Source: CAYRHJ01 sp964424105 (GTDB lineage: Bacteria > Planctomycetota > Phycisphaerae > UBA1845). From it: a DNA stretch of 64,000 nt. The position numbers and the translations under genes were made by a program. Positions within the stretch are counted from its first letter, which is position 1, and each line of letters opens with the position of its first letter. The stretch lies in assembly GCA_964424105.1 (NCBI GenBank), contig CAYRHJ010000014.1:91323-155322 (forward strand). Direction: 5' to 3'. Below the pieces are notes generated by a model. That model was not told the DNA's origin. It made no database searches and saw only the letters and a program-made list of their open reading frames with translations. Positions 18,003 to 26,133 of this stretch are shown one piece after another.

Positions 18003-19157
18003 TCAATCCAACCAATTCCGTTTTTTCAACTTTTCCGGCACGTAGGTGTCGGCGATGAATGAAAAATCTTTGTTCGACAGCGCTTCCAGTTCCAGTTTCA
18101 CGCCCAGCTTCAACATGTGCTTGATCTCGCGTTGCCAGCGGCGATCGCTGAACCAGGGGTAGGCCATGATCTCCTTGGCCCGTGCGATGTCCTTGTCATT
18201 CAGCCGGATGGTCACCGAGGGCGATAGGTCGAACTCGGCGGCGTCATAACTGCTCATGCCGATGAACCTCGCGCTGGGTACGGCCATGCGCGACGATTCA
18301 TAGGCCAGATTGATCGACCCCTGCTTGACGACGCTGTAAATGTAGTAGCCCCAGGGGTCGTTATCGACCAATACGTACAGGGGCAGCTTCAGTTCATTGA
18401 CCATTCGATGGACCAAGCGCCGCACGCCCCGCGGGGGTTGACCGCCGCCGTGAATGATCATGCACTTGTGCGTCTCCCAAAAGCGATCCTCGTTGAAGCG
18501 CATCCAGATGGCGGCCTTCTCGATCAGCAGCACGAACTTGGCCTGCTGCTTGACGAACTCAATCACGTGCGGCTCAACGATGGACGGTACAGCCCAGCCA
18601 CCGCTGCCCATACGCGATAGCTCGATTTCATCGCCGCTGTCGCGAATGGTCATGGGCCCGACCATGGACCCGCCGGGGTTGGCGAAAACGCGAAGCTCCT
18701 CGCGTAACGTCCGCAGCGTGACTTCGAGATCCTCGATGATGGGGTCGGACTCGTCCTGCTCGTTAAAAGTTTCCTCGCGGGTGCCCTCGATGGTGTGCTT
18801 GCAGTGGTAGAACATGTCACGGATGCTGGTCGTCTTTTGCTGATCCTGTAGTTTGAGCAGTTCGCTGCTCATCAGCATGGTTTGCATGAAGCGCTTGGCG
18901 TTGCCCAAATCGAAGAACGGGCGATTGGCCTTCCCGTCCCCCAATTCGATGATGCCCCGTTTTTGATTGAAAGCTACGTTGCTGAGCGTGCGGAGCGGAA
19001 CCTGAAGCGTGGGGTTCTGCTTGGCTTCGATCTGGGCTACAACCGATTGGGCCAAACCGACCAGCTTGTCGCGGGTCTTGGCTTGCCGGTTTTCGCGTTC
19101 ACCCGATAACGACGCTTTAGAACGTTGCGTCTTCGCGTTGGACACTCTTTTTGGCAT
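18003..19157 (-). CDS. top6A: DNA topoisomerase VI subunit A (Spo11-like), apparently orphan
   Basis: 384 aa, the full length of archaeal Top6A. The winged-helix catalytic segment TSIRDMFYHCKHT places the nucleophile at Tyr117. The Toprim domain has Glu213 in VLLIEKAAIWMRFNE and the acidic pair D265/D267 in YVLVDNDPWGYYIYSVVKQ. Intervening blocks (GSMVGPMTIRDSGDEIELSR, GGGQPPRGVRRLV) are those of genuine Top6A rather than of Wadjet JetD or MiniA proteins. Top6A cuts both strands with 5'-phosphotyrosine links and needs Top6B, the GHKL ATPase, for strand passage. No Top6B lies next to it: neighbours are DUF971 and hicBA. It is uncommon in bacteria, so transfer from archaea is possible. Confidence 0.93.
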   Translation of the reverse strand: MPKRVSNAKTQRSKASLSGERENRQAKTRDKLVGLAQSVVAQIEAKQNPTLQVPLRTLSNVAFNQKRGIIELGDGKANRPFFDLGNAKRFMQTMLMSSELLKLQDQQKTTSIRDMFYHCKHTIEGTREETFNEQDESDPIIEDLEVTLRTLREELRVFANPGGSMVGPMTIRDSGDEIELSRMGSGGWAVPSIVEPHVIEFVKQQAKFVLLIEKAAIWMRFNEDRFWETHKCMIIHGGGQPPRGVRRLVHRMVNELKLPLYVLVDNDPWGYYIYSVVKQGSINLAYESSRMAVPSARFIGMSSYDAAEFDLSPSVTIRLNDKDIARAKEIMAYPWFSDRRWQREIKHMLKLGVKLELEALSNKDFSFIADTYVPEKLKKRNWLD

Positions 19158-19282
19158 ACCGCTCTCCGCAGACTATTCATCGCGCAAACCCTACTCGCTC
19201 ATCATCCATCATCATTCACCCGCGAGCACCAAACAACCGGGCGCTTCAATTGCGCGCAGGGAATGAATGTGAACGAAGCACA

Positions 19283-19522
19283 TCATACCACTGCATAAGC
19301 GCGAAGAAAGTCTTCACGGGCGATGCCCGCTTGTGCACAGATCGACCGCAGCGTCGATCCTTTAATGTGCGGGTGGTTCGGCATAGTCAGCGGGGTGCGC
19401 GTGCCATCGGCGTTCACCCGAATCATCGAAATGTGCTCGCGCTGGCGGACCATCGTGAATCCCAGTTGCTCCAGGGCACGCATCACCTTGCCCTTGGGGG
19501 CATCGACCGGAAACTTCGCCAT
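19283..19522 (-). CDS. hicA: HicA-family mRNA interferase toxin
   Basis: 79 aa with the double-stranded-RNA-binding-like HicA fold: KGKVMRALEQLGFTMVRQRE, catalytic-type His in REHISMIRV, and the conserved end HIKGSTLRSICAQAGIARED. HicA cleaves mRNA when free of HicB. Its ATG overlaps the stop of the upstream antitoxin by one base. The gene order is antitoxin first. Confidence 0.88.
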   Translation of the reverse strand: MAKFPVDAPKGKVMRALEQLGFTMVRQREHISMIRVNADGTRTPLTMPNHPHIKGSTLRSICAQAGIAREDFLRAYAVV

Positions 19523-19746
19523 CAGATGACGACTCCCGCCTCGGCCACAAATGCCTCCAAGACCGGTGGGTCAAGGTCAAGAACGTCCGCGCCGAAGCTT
19601 TCGACGTGAAAACGCAGGGCCGACTTCACGTCCGCCAGTGCGGCTTCATACGAGTCCCCTTCGCCAACGACCACTCCCTTGCAGCCTAACGGATAGGCTA
19701 TATACCCGTCATGATGTTTCTCCACGATGATTTTGACGTTCTTCAT
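19522..19746 (-). CDS. hicB: HicB-family antitoxin, minimal form
   Basis: 74 aa from ATG 19746 with GGAGG nearby upstream. Pattern IIVEKHHDGYIAYPLGCKGV then GDSYEAALADVKSALRFHVE is the partial RNase-H-like HicB domain. The C-terminal DNA-binding helix-turn-helix or ribbon-helix-helix found in longer HicB proteins is absent, so this copy may neutralise HicA without repressing the promoter itself. Confidence 0.85.
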   Translation of the reverse strand: MKNVKIIVEKHHDGYIAYPLGCKGVVVGEGDSYEAALADVKSALRFHVESFGADVLDLDPPVLEAFVAEAGVVI

Positions 19747-19869
19747 CACTTCGCCTCCTCAACCTCATACCCAATAATAGCTCGTCGGGGTTCCAAAGCC
19801 CGCCCTACGAACTTCGCTTCTTGAATGCCGCCATTGTACACTCGGTATGACCGTTGCTAAAGTACCCCA

Positions 19870-20205
19870 ATGCCGCTGCTGTCGCCGCAACAATTGGACC
19901 GGGTGCTCGATGACATCGTGGAACGCCTTTGCGACGCCCTCTCGCCTTCGGCCATCTACTTTTTCGGCTCCTACGCCTACGGTCAACCCACTCGTAACAG
20001 CGACATCGACCTGCTGGTGGTCGTCGAGGATAGTACCCTCAGTCCCTACCATCGCGACGCCCAAGCCATCCGTGCCCTCCGCGGGATACCCGTTTCCATC
20101 GATGTTCAAGTGTACACGCGCGAGGAGTTCGACACGCGGTCCGCCCTGCCGGTTTCGTTCGAGAGTACGGTTAAGCGAAAGGCCAGGCTCGTCTATGCGG
20201 CCTGA
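19870..20205 (+). CDS. MNT-type nucleotidyltransferase (MntA-like antitoxin)
   Basis: 111 aa. Minimal nucleotidyltransferase with GSYAYGQPTRNSDIDLLVVV (GS...DxD). In HEPN/MNT systems this protein AMPylates or otherwise inactivates the HEPN RNase. Helices at both ends and a final basic strand KRKARLVYAA complete the fold. The catalytic residues look intact. The partner HEPN frame begins inside its last codons (20195) but is broken, so the antitoxin may be stranded. Confidence 0.88.
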   Translation: MPLLSPQQLDRVLDDIVERLCDALSPSAIYFFGSYAYGQPTRNSDIDLLVVVEDSTLSPYHRDAQAIRALRGIPVSIDVQVYTREEFDTRSALPVSFESTVKRKARLVYAA

Positions 20206-20371
20206 ACTGCACGAAGTCGTTCAATGGGTGCGAAAGGCCATCCGCGACCGACGACTGGCGGAGGCCGGCCTCGCCAGCGCCCTACGTCAATCCCATGCAC
20301 CTGGCCGGTCATTCCGGCGAACGCCGGAATCTAGAAGAACGCTGCCTGGACTCCGGCTTGCGCCGGAGTGA
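20195..20371 (+). pseudogene. HEPN (HepT-like) toxin truncated by a repeat element
   Basis: Begins MRPELHEVVQWVRKAIRDRR, the usual start of the HEPN helix bundle, overlapping the MNT gene by 11 bases as in intact pairs. After about 33 residues the frame enters a family C repeat (from ~20300) and translates repeat sequence (RTPESRRTLPGLRLAPE) to a stop. The RxxxxH active motif, normally in the C-terminal half, is missing, so the toxin is dead. Confidence 0.75.
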
Positions 20372-20609
20372 CGATCGGGACGATCCGGTTTGTGCCGGAG
20401 TGACGGAACGCGGGGGACCGCTCGCTTTGCGCTCGCGGCTCGTGAATGGGGAAACTGCGGGCATGACGGGGAACGTGAGTCATCGGCTCCCCCACCTCCA
20501 AAGGAGGTGGGCCACCCGTCCATTCCTAACCTCGCTCGTTGGGTGAATCGCCACCTCCAAAGGAGGTGGGCCACCCGTCCATTCCTAACCTCGCTCGTTG
20601 GGTGAATCG
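20300..20609. repeat. Families C, A, B with a 59-bp tandem duplication
   Basis: Family C double palindrome at ~20308-20372 and a further half at ~20385-20405; family A at 20416-20443; family B at 20491-20511 and 20551-20569. Bases 20492-20550 are repeated exactly at 20551-20609, carrying the hairpin plus CATTCCTAACCTCGCTCGTT. Confidence 0.88.
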
Positions 20610-20827
20610 CCATTGATCGGTTCGATCTGCACGATGTGCAGCAGGTTGAAGTGAACGATGTGGTCGGCCACGTCGCTTTCGCCCGGCACGCCGATGGCGA
20701 CCAGTGACCGCGACACGATGGCCATATCCGGATGCCGGATGTCCACCGTAGCGCCGTTGCTCAGATGCAGCCGAATCGGCTGAAACGGCGCTTGCTTCAG
20801 CAACTCCCTCAACTCTTCGGCGCGCAT
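20585..20827 (-). CDS. Small conserved-type protein of unknown function, 80 aa
   Basis: Starts MRAEELRELLKQAPFQPIRL, then LSNGATVDIRHPDMAIVSRS. I have a general impression of similar short proteins in many planctomycetes but know no function. It probably forms a small beta barrel. The last residues (NGDSPNERG) and the stop come from the 59-bp repeat, so the original C-terminus may have been replaced. A 49-residue truncated copy lies at 21381-21530. Confidence 0.65.
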   Translation of the reverse strand: MRAEELRELLKQAPFQPIRLHLSNGATVDIRHPDMAIVSRSLVAIGVPGESDVADHIVHFNLLHIVQIEPINGDSPNERG

Positions 20828-20868
20828 GGGTGTATTGTATTCCCGCGCCGGCGTGGAAACAACCCGGC
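20682..20868. repeat. 187-bp direct repeat, left copy
   Basis: Pairs with 21385-21571 at a constant offset of 703 bases. Reading both by hand I find two mismatches in 187. It covers the first 48 codons of the 80-aa gene plus 41 bases upstream of its start. Confidence 0.92.
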
Positions 20869-20869
20869 G

Positions 20870-21091
20870 TCACAGCAAGCGCGATAGCTTTTCCTGGGTC
20901 ACTCCCGCCTGGCGCAACAAGGCCCGCAGGGTGCCGCGATCGAGCTCGCGGTGGTCGGGAACAGAGAGCGTCGTCGTCGGCTCGGCGCGGAACAGAATCA
21001 TGTGACTCCCTTTCCGGCGGTCGAGTTCGAAGCCGACATGGCCCAGGGCACGAACCAGGTCCCGCCCGGAAATGACCGGCAGCTTGCTCAC
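20870..21091 (-). CDS. hicA: HicA-family toxin, second copy
   Basis: 73 aa from GTG 21091, which overlaps the hicB stop as GTGA; a TTG two codons earlier is possible. SGRDLVRALGHVGFELDRRK then KGSHMILFRAE carries the G-S-H catalytic motif, and ELDRGTLRALLRQAGVTQEK the conserved C-terminal helix. It differs strongly from the 19.3 kb HicA, so it is not a recent duplicate. It sits between the two 187-bp repeats. Confidence 0.9.
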   Translation of the reverse strand: MSKLPVISGRDLVRALGHVGFELDRRKGSHMILFRAEPTTTLSVPDHRELDRGTLRALLRQAGVTQEKLSRLL

Positions 21092-21294
21092 ACGCAAACC
21101 ACCTGCGTCTCGAAGTCTTCATCGGCGATCGGGATACCGTGGCCTTTGGCCGTCTCGATCCAGCCCTCAATCGCCTCCTTGATATTCGCGATGGCCTCGG
21201 CCTTCGTCTTGCCTTGGGAGATGCAGCCGGGCAGCGAGGTGCAATCGGCCACCCAGTAACCGTCCTCGCCTCGGTGTAACACGACCGCACGCAT
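21088..21294 (-). CDS. hicB: HicB-family antitoxin, second copy
   Basis: 68 aa. LHRGEDGYWVADCTSLPGC then GKTKAEAIANIKEAIEGWIE is the standard HicB pseudo-RNase-H pattern. It lacks a DNA-binding domain. It is coupled to the downstream hicA by a four-base overlap. Confidence 0.9.
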   Translation of the reverse strand: MRAVVLHRGEDGYWVADCTSLPGCISQGKTKAEAIANIKEAIEGWIETAKGHGIPIADEDFETQVVCV

Positions 21295-21380
21295 TCGCGA
21301 CCTCCAAGTATGATGATACCCGTCGAGGTAACGGTTTCCAACCCCGCCGCCCCATCGGCGAAGGGTGGAGTAAGGATTCC

Positions 21381-21530
21381 CTACCCCGGCACGCCGATGG
21401 CGACCAGTGACCGCGACACGATGGTCATATCCGGATGCCGGATGTCCACCGTAGCGCCGTTGCTCAGATGCAGCCGAATCGGCTGAAACGGCGCTTGCTT
21501 CAGCAACTCCCTCAACTTTTCGGCGCGCAT
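21381..21530 (-). pseudogene. Truncated duplicate of the 80-aa gene
   Basis: Starts MRAEKLRELLKQAPFQPIRL and follows the intact copy for 48 residues with two changes, then stops at a TAG formed at the repeat junction (CTACCCCGG on the plus strand). It is the right-hand 187-bp repeat. Confidence 0.8.
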
Positions 21531-21571
21531 GGGTGTATTGTATTCCCGCGCCGGCGTGGAAACAACCCGGC
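21385..21571. repeat. 187-bp direct repeat, right copy
   Basis: See the left copy at 20682-20868. Together they bracket the second hicBA module, a layout expected from duplication, or from recombination or insertion that brought the module in. Confidence 0.92.
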
Positions 21572-21583
21572 CGTCACCTTGGC

Positions 21584-23083
21584 CTAAACTTTTGCATCAG
21601 CGGGGACGAAGCGGTCGCGGGCGAATTGACGCAGCTCCGCGACGCGCTCGGCCATGGTGACCGAAAGCGGGATCGTCTCCGCGATTTCGTTCAGAATCGT
21701 ATCCGTGCCGGGTTTTCGATCGTCTGAGAGTGCGGTGTACAAGGCGCCGACGACGGCCTGTTCAATCTCCGCGCCGCTGAACCCCGTCGCCTGTTCGGCC
21801 AGCAACTTCACATCGAAGTCCACGGGGTTCAGATTCCGACGCGTTAATTGAACTTCGAATATTTTTTGTCGAGCGTCTTGGCTGGGCAAATCGACAAAAA
21901 ACAATTCATCGAACCGGCCTTTACGCAGCAATTCGGGCGGCAGGGCGCTGATGTCGTTGGCGGTGGCGACGACAAAGATGGGTGCGGCGCGGTCCTGCAT
22001 CCATCCCAGCAGGGTGCCGAACATTCGCTGCGACAATCCTCCGTCGCTGGAATGGGCTGCGGCAGAGGCAAAAGCCTTTTCAATCTCGTCGATCCACAGC
22101 ACGATGGGGGCCATCGATTCAGCCAGACGGATCGATTCCCGCATATTGTGTTCCGTCTGCCCGACGTACTTGTCGTAGAATTGCCCGGGGTCCATTTTGA
22201 GGAGCGGCAAGGCCCAGCTCTTGGCCACGGCCTTGGCGATCATGCTTTTGCCGCATCCCTGCACGCCGACCACCAGGATGCCTTTCGGCGGGTCGAGACG
22301 GTAATTGGTTGTGGCGTTTGACACGGCTCGCCTTCGCTTGTTCAGCCACGATTTGAGGTTTTCCAGCCCGCCGACCTGATCAAGATCGACATCGGTGTTG
22401 ATGTAATCGAGAAGGCCTGATTCGCGAATCATCTCTTTCTTGACGGCCAGCAGTTGCGGGATATCGTCGGCGTTCAGGCAGTCGTCGTCGAGGATGACGC
22501 GGTTGACGGCCATGACCGCTTCGTCTCGCGTGAGGCCGCGAAGATTGGCAACGAGCTGACTGAATTGCGACTTGGTGAGTTCGCTGGTGATTTTGGAGAA
22601 CTGGGAAATCTCTCGAAAAGTTTTCTTGACAATGTCCGCAAGTTCATTTTCGGTGGGCAGATCGAGGTGCATGCCGATGGCGATCCGCCGGATGGCCGGC
22701 GGCAGTTTCGCATGGTGTTCGAGAAGAATGCACGTTCGCTGGTCTCGCTTGAATTTGTCAGCGACGTCGCGGAGCAGTCTTTCGCTGACGGCGGACTGGA
22801 GGTGTCGGTTGAGGTCTCGGCAGGCGTATAGGGCGTTCGTGTCCGTCACAAGCAGATGGGCCAATAGCTGGTCTGGTTTGTCCGTTTCGGGGATGGGCGG
22901 GGAGGGTTGAGGATGGAGACGTTCCAGTCCCATTACGATGGACCAGCCGTACAAGGGCATGGCCAGTTTTTGAGCGACATCGGCGAGAAGTTCCATCGCC
23001 CTGCTTTCCTCGATGGTCTCGAGCGAGATGATGGGGTGTCGGCTTCGAATAAGCAGGGCTAGGTCGGTAACAAATTCGGGCAT
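21584..23083 (-). CDS. AAA+ ATPase, Ycf46-like
   Basis: 499 aa. The N-terminal ~230 residues form a RecA-like degenerate domain opening with LIRSRHPIISLETIEESRA, typical of the Ycf46 family. The C-terminal AAA module has Walker A GVQGCGKS (273-280), Walker B VLWIDE (328-333), a sensor-1 ATAND segment, arginine finger in LLRKGRFDELF and a helical lid (FSGAEIEQAVVGALY). Ycf46 proteins of cyanobacteria and chloroplasts have been linked to carbon or photosynthesis regulation; the role elsewhere is unknown. All ATPase residues look intact. It is monocistronic, and its upstream region merges with repeats. Confidence 0.88.
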   Translation of the reverse strand: MPEFVTDLALLIRSRHPIISLETIEESRAMELLADVAQKLAMPLYGWSIVMGLERLHPQPSPPIPETDKPDQLLAHLLVTDTNALYACRDLNRHLQSAVSERLLRDVADKFKRDQRTCILLEHHAKLPPAIRRIAIGMHLDLPTENELADIVKKTFREISQFSKITSELTKSQFSQLVANLRGLTRDEAVMAVNRVILDDDCLNADDIPQLLAVKKEMIRESGLLDYINTDVDLDQVGGLENLKSWLNKRRRAVSNATTNYRLDPPKGILVVGVQGCGKSMIAKAVAKSWALPLLKMDPGQFYDKYVGQTEHNMRESIRLAESMAPIVLWIDEIEKAFASAAAHSSDGGLSQRMFGTLLGWMQDRAAPIFVVATANDISALPPELLRKGRFDELFFVDLPSQDARQKIFEVQLTRRNLNPVDFDVKLLAEQATGFSGAEIEQAVVGALYTALSDDRKPGTDTILNEIAETIPLSVTMAERVAELRQFARDRFVPADAKV

Positions 23084-23304
23084 TCTGTAGCTAATTCTGA
23101 CGACATTGTGGCCATGCTATTAGAATATCGAGTCGAATGGGATTGTCCCAAACGGACGGACCGTTGTCAAAGGTTTGCGTGTCAACTGCATGGTCTTACA
23201 ATTTTTCCCGACTGATCGAAAGTGGGGCGACTCCGCCAACTTTTTCGCCCCATGCTGCCGTTATGGCCGGGTCGTACTCGCCGGCGGCCTGGGTCCATCC
23301 CGTG

Positions 23305-23514
23305 CAGCATGCCGGTCATTCCGGCGAAAGCCGGAATCCAGAAGAACGCTGCCTGGACTCCGGCTTGCGCCGGAGTGACGATCGGAACGATCCGGCTTGC
23401 GCCGGAGTGCGTGGGACCGCTCGCTTTGCGCTCGCGGCTCGTGACGGGGTGGGGAAAGTGCGGGCATGACGGAGAACGTGAGTCATCGGGTCCCCCGCTT
23501 CGAAAGGCGGTGGG
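23305..23514. repeat. Families C, A and a diverged family B hairpin
   Basis: Family C double palindrome at ~23308-23375 matches the one at 20.3 kb nearly base for base; a further half is near 23390. Family A at 23415-23442. The hairpin at ~23493-23514 keeps the outer arms but has CTTCG/GGCGG changes in the core. The rest of 23084-23653 holds no gene. Confidence 0.8.
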
Positions 23515-23653
23515 CCACCCGATTGTAGAATTGAACACGTGCCGCGAGCGCAGCTCAACGATTGACAAACGATGACTGAAGCTGGGGCGGTCTTCGTCGT
23601 CGTCATGGAAGTGGTTCGCAATTCTTCAGTGAGCGTGTGGAAAGGATGAATCC

Positions 23654-24778
23654 GTGTTCGCCTTCGAAATCAGTCATGCCGACAGGACAACGCGGGCGCG
23701 GGTGGGGCGGGTGATGACCCCGCACGGGGCGTTTGACACTCCGGCGTTCATGCCCGTGGGGACGGCTGGATCGATCAAGGGGGTCCTGCCGGACGTGGTC
23801 GACGGCACGGGAACGCAAATTCTGTTGGCCAACACCTATCATCTCATGTTGCGGCCCACCGCGGAGGTCGTGGCTGATTTGGGGGGTCTGCACCGTTTCA
23901 TGGGCTGGAACCGCCCGATCCTGACGGACAGCGGCGGGTATCAGGTCTTCTCGCTGGCCAAGATCAATACCATCAGCGACGAGGGTGTTGAATTTAGATC
24001 GCACATCGACGGCGCGGCGCTGCGTCTGGACGCGAAAATCGCGATGGACGTTCAAAACAAATTGGGGGCGGACATCATCATGGCCTTCGATCAATGTCCA
24101 CCCTTGCCATGCGAACGAGACGTACTGGAACAGGCGGTTTCGAGGACGGCGCGCTGGGCAAAACTCTGCAAGCGCGCTCACCGGCGGGATGACCAATGGC
24201 TGTTCGGGATCGTTCAGGGCGGGGCCGATCGGGGGCTGCGCCGGGAATGTGCCCATCGATTGATGGAAATCGGATTCGACGGATACGCGGTGGGAGGACT
24301 CTCCGTCGGGGAATCGCACGAGGATATGGTGGAAGTGCTGGCGGAGCTGTGCCCCCACTTACCGCCCGATCAGCCTCGGTATCTGATGGGCGTGGGGACG
24401 CCGCGTGATCTTTACGCCTGCGTGCAACAGGGAATCGACATGTTCGATTGCGTGCTCCCCACGCGCAATGGCCGTAATGCCTATGCGTTCACGGCTAGGG
24501 GGCCGGTGCGTATGCGGAATGAACGGCATCGCTGCTCGAACGATCCGTTGGAAGATGGATGTGATTGTGGCGTCTGCGCACGGTTTTCACGAGGATACCT
24601 TCGCCATTTGTTTCTGGCGGGCGAGATGCTGGGCCCCGTTCTGACAACAATTCACAACCTGCGATTCTTTCAGCGACTAATGGGCCGCATGCGAGATTTG
24701 ATTCCGCAGGGCAAATTGGCGACAATCCCGGCGGAATTCCCGATCGTGCAGTCAGGCGACGTGCACGATGAACTTTGA
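23654..24778 (+). CDS. tgt: Queuine tRNA-guanine transglycosylase
   Basis: 374 aa, normal bacterial length. It swaps guanine-34 of GUN anticodon tRNAs for the queuosine precursor preQ1. Catalytic Asp92 (TDSGGYQVFS) and nucleophile Asp265 (MFDCVLPTRNGRN) are present. Zinc ligands are C303, C305, C308 and H334. The start is GTG 23654 (VFAFEISHAD); no strong ribosome-binding site is visible beyond GAAAGGA ~11 bases upstream. yajC follows 101 bases downstream, a conserved tgt-yajC(-secDF) arrangement; secDF is not present here. Confidence 0.97.
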   Translation: MFAFEISHADRTTRARVGRVMTPHGAFDTPAFMPVGTAGSIKGVLPDVVDGTGTQILLANTYHLMLRPTAEVVADLGGLHRFMGWNRPILTDSGGYQVFSLAKINTISDEGVEFRSHIDGAALRLDAKIAMDVQNKLGADIIMAFDQCPPLPCERDVLEQAVSRTARWAKLCKRAHRRDDQWLFGIVQGGADRGLRRECAHRLMEIGFDGYAVGGLSVGESHEDMVEVLAELCPHLPPDQPRYLMGVGTPRDLYACVQQGIDMFDCVLPTRNGRNAYAFTARGPVRMRNERHRCSNDPLEDGCDCGVCARFSRGYLRHLFLAGEMLGPVLTTIHNLRFFQRLMGRMRDLIPQGKLATIPAEFPIVQSGDVHDEL

Positions 24779-24879
24779 GACGTCATGGCGTTTTTCGGAT
24801 GGGGTGCGTTTGTGGGCGCCAGGTGCCGGGTGTTTCGGATGCGTGCCGCTTGATCGCAAAACTTTTGTAGGATGTCAAG

Positions 24880-25236
24880 ATGTTCGAGACGATGGATTTA
24901 CTGTGCCAAACGCCCACCGGCGGCGGTGCCGAACCCCAGCCGCCCAGCGGGATGGTCTTCATGGTGGGCATCATTCTGTTCATGGTCGTGTTTTTCTTCA
25001 TGTCGTCGCGATCCAACAAGAAGGAACGAGACAAGAAGGCCAACATGCTCAATAACCTGGCCAAGAACGATCGTGTCATGACCATCGGCGGCGTCATCGG
25101 AACCGTGGTCAGCGTCAAGGACAACGAAGTCGTATTAAAGGTGGATGAAGCCACCAACACGCGTATGACGTTTCTGAAGCGTGCCATTCAACAGGTCGTG
25201 CAGGGCGACGAGGAGCTTAAACTCGATAGTCGTTGA
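24880..25236 (+). CDS. yajC: Sec translocon accessory protein YajC
   Basis: 118 aa with one membrane helix (MVFMVGIILFMVVFFFM) followed by a basic RSNKKERDKKANMLNNL and the conserved cytoplasmic domain VMTIGGVIGTVVSVKDNEVV. YajC associates with SecDF-YidC. The position after tgt supports the call. No secD follows; the next gene is on the other strand. Confidence 0.94.
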   Translation: MFETMDLLCQTPTGGGAEPQPPSGMVFMVGIILFMVVFFFMSSRSNKKERDKKANMLNNLAKNDRVMTIGGVIGTVVSVKDNEVVLKVDEATNTRMTFLKRAIQQVVQGDEELKLDSR

Positions 25237-25287
25237 CGTGGCAATTGGATTCCGTCGAGTCGCGATGGGCCATGAACCCCGCCGCGA

Positions 25288-26133
25288 TCAACGAATGGCC
25301 GGCGGAGGCGGGTGATCCGCCGGTCGCAAAACAGCCAATAAAGAATCGTAGACCATGGGGGTGGCCGCGAAGAACGGGACGTTTCTTTCTTGATCGCCCC
25401 TTGGGTCAAGCACCAATGGTGAACCATTCAAATCCGCGCATCGACCGCCTGCTTCGGTGATCATCAAGAATCCCGCAGCCACGTCCCATATTTTGCACTC
25501 GTGACAATAGACTGCGTCAACGCAGCCGCTGGCCAGGTAGGCCATGTGCAGACAGGTGGAGCCGACATTTCGCAGGATGTATCGATCGATCCAGCGGGTG
25601 ACGACGGGGAGAATGGGCCGGTGGCGACCCGACGGAATCGCGATGAACGTGTCTTGGCCCGGCGGACGCGCTGCAACCTCCACCGGTCGGCCATTACACA
25701 AGACGCCATGCCCCGCGATGGCTGAACAAGTCCAACCACTGTTGTGTTCGTGGGTCAGCGCGACCATTGGAGAATGGCCGTCGAGCAGTGCGATGGAAGT
25801 GGCAACGAACGGCAATTGACGTGTAAAATTTCGCGTTCCGTCGATTGGGTCTGCCACCCAGCAGTACCGAACGTCCCCGGGCTGCGGTAGGCTGTGGTTG
25901 TGTTCGATGCGTTCCTCGCCGATGAAGGCGTGTTCTGGATAGTGTTGGGCGACGGCGTCAACGATTAATTTCTGGATTTGCCGGTCCGCTTCGGTGACCG
26001 GGCTGCCATCCGATTTTCGTTCGATGGGGACGCCGCCGGCCCAGGCACGCGAAGTTTCCGCCGCCCGGTGGGCGAGGCTTTCCATGAATGACAAAGCCGA
26101 CCGCAATGATGTTTCATCCATGTTTGAGATCAT
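25288..26133 (-). CDS. Inositol-monophosphatase family phosphatase (possibly HisN)
   Basis: 281 aa. Li-sensitive, Mg-dependent phosphatase fold with all three metal motifs: E in FIGEERIEHNH, DPIDGTRNFTRQLP, and WDVAAGFLMITEAGG. Substrate could be inositol phosphate, histidinol phosphate or 3'-phosphoadenosine phosphate; DGTRNF with a Thr-Arg pair resembles the histidinol-phosphatase branch, but this is not decisive. Start ATG 26133, with ATG 26121 also possible. No his genes are adjacent. Confidence 0.85.
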   Translation of the reverse strand: MISNMDETSLRSALSFMESLAHRAAETSRAWAGGVPIERKSDGSPVTEADRQIQKLIVDAVAQHYPEHAFIGEERIEHNHSLPQPGDVRYCWVADPIDGTRNFTRQLPFVATSIALLDGHSPMVALTHEHNSGWTCSAIAGHGVLCNGRPVEVAARPPGQDTFIAIPSGRHRPILPVVTRWIDRYILRNVGSTCLHMAYLASGCVDAVYCHECKIWDVAAGFLMITEAGGRCADLNGSPLVLDPRGDQERNVPFFAATPMVYDSLLAVLRPADHPPPPAIR

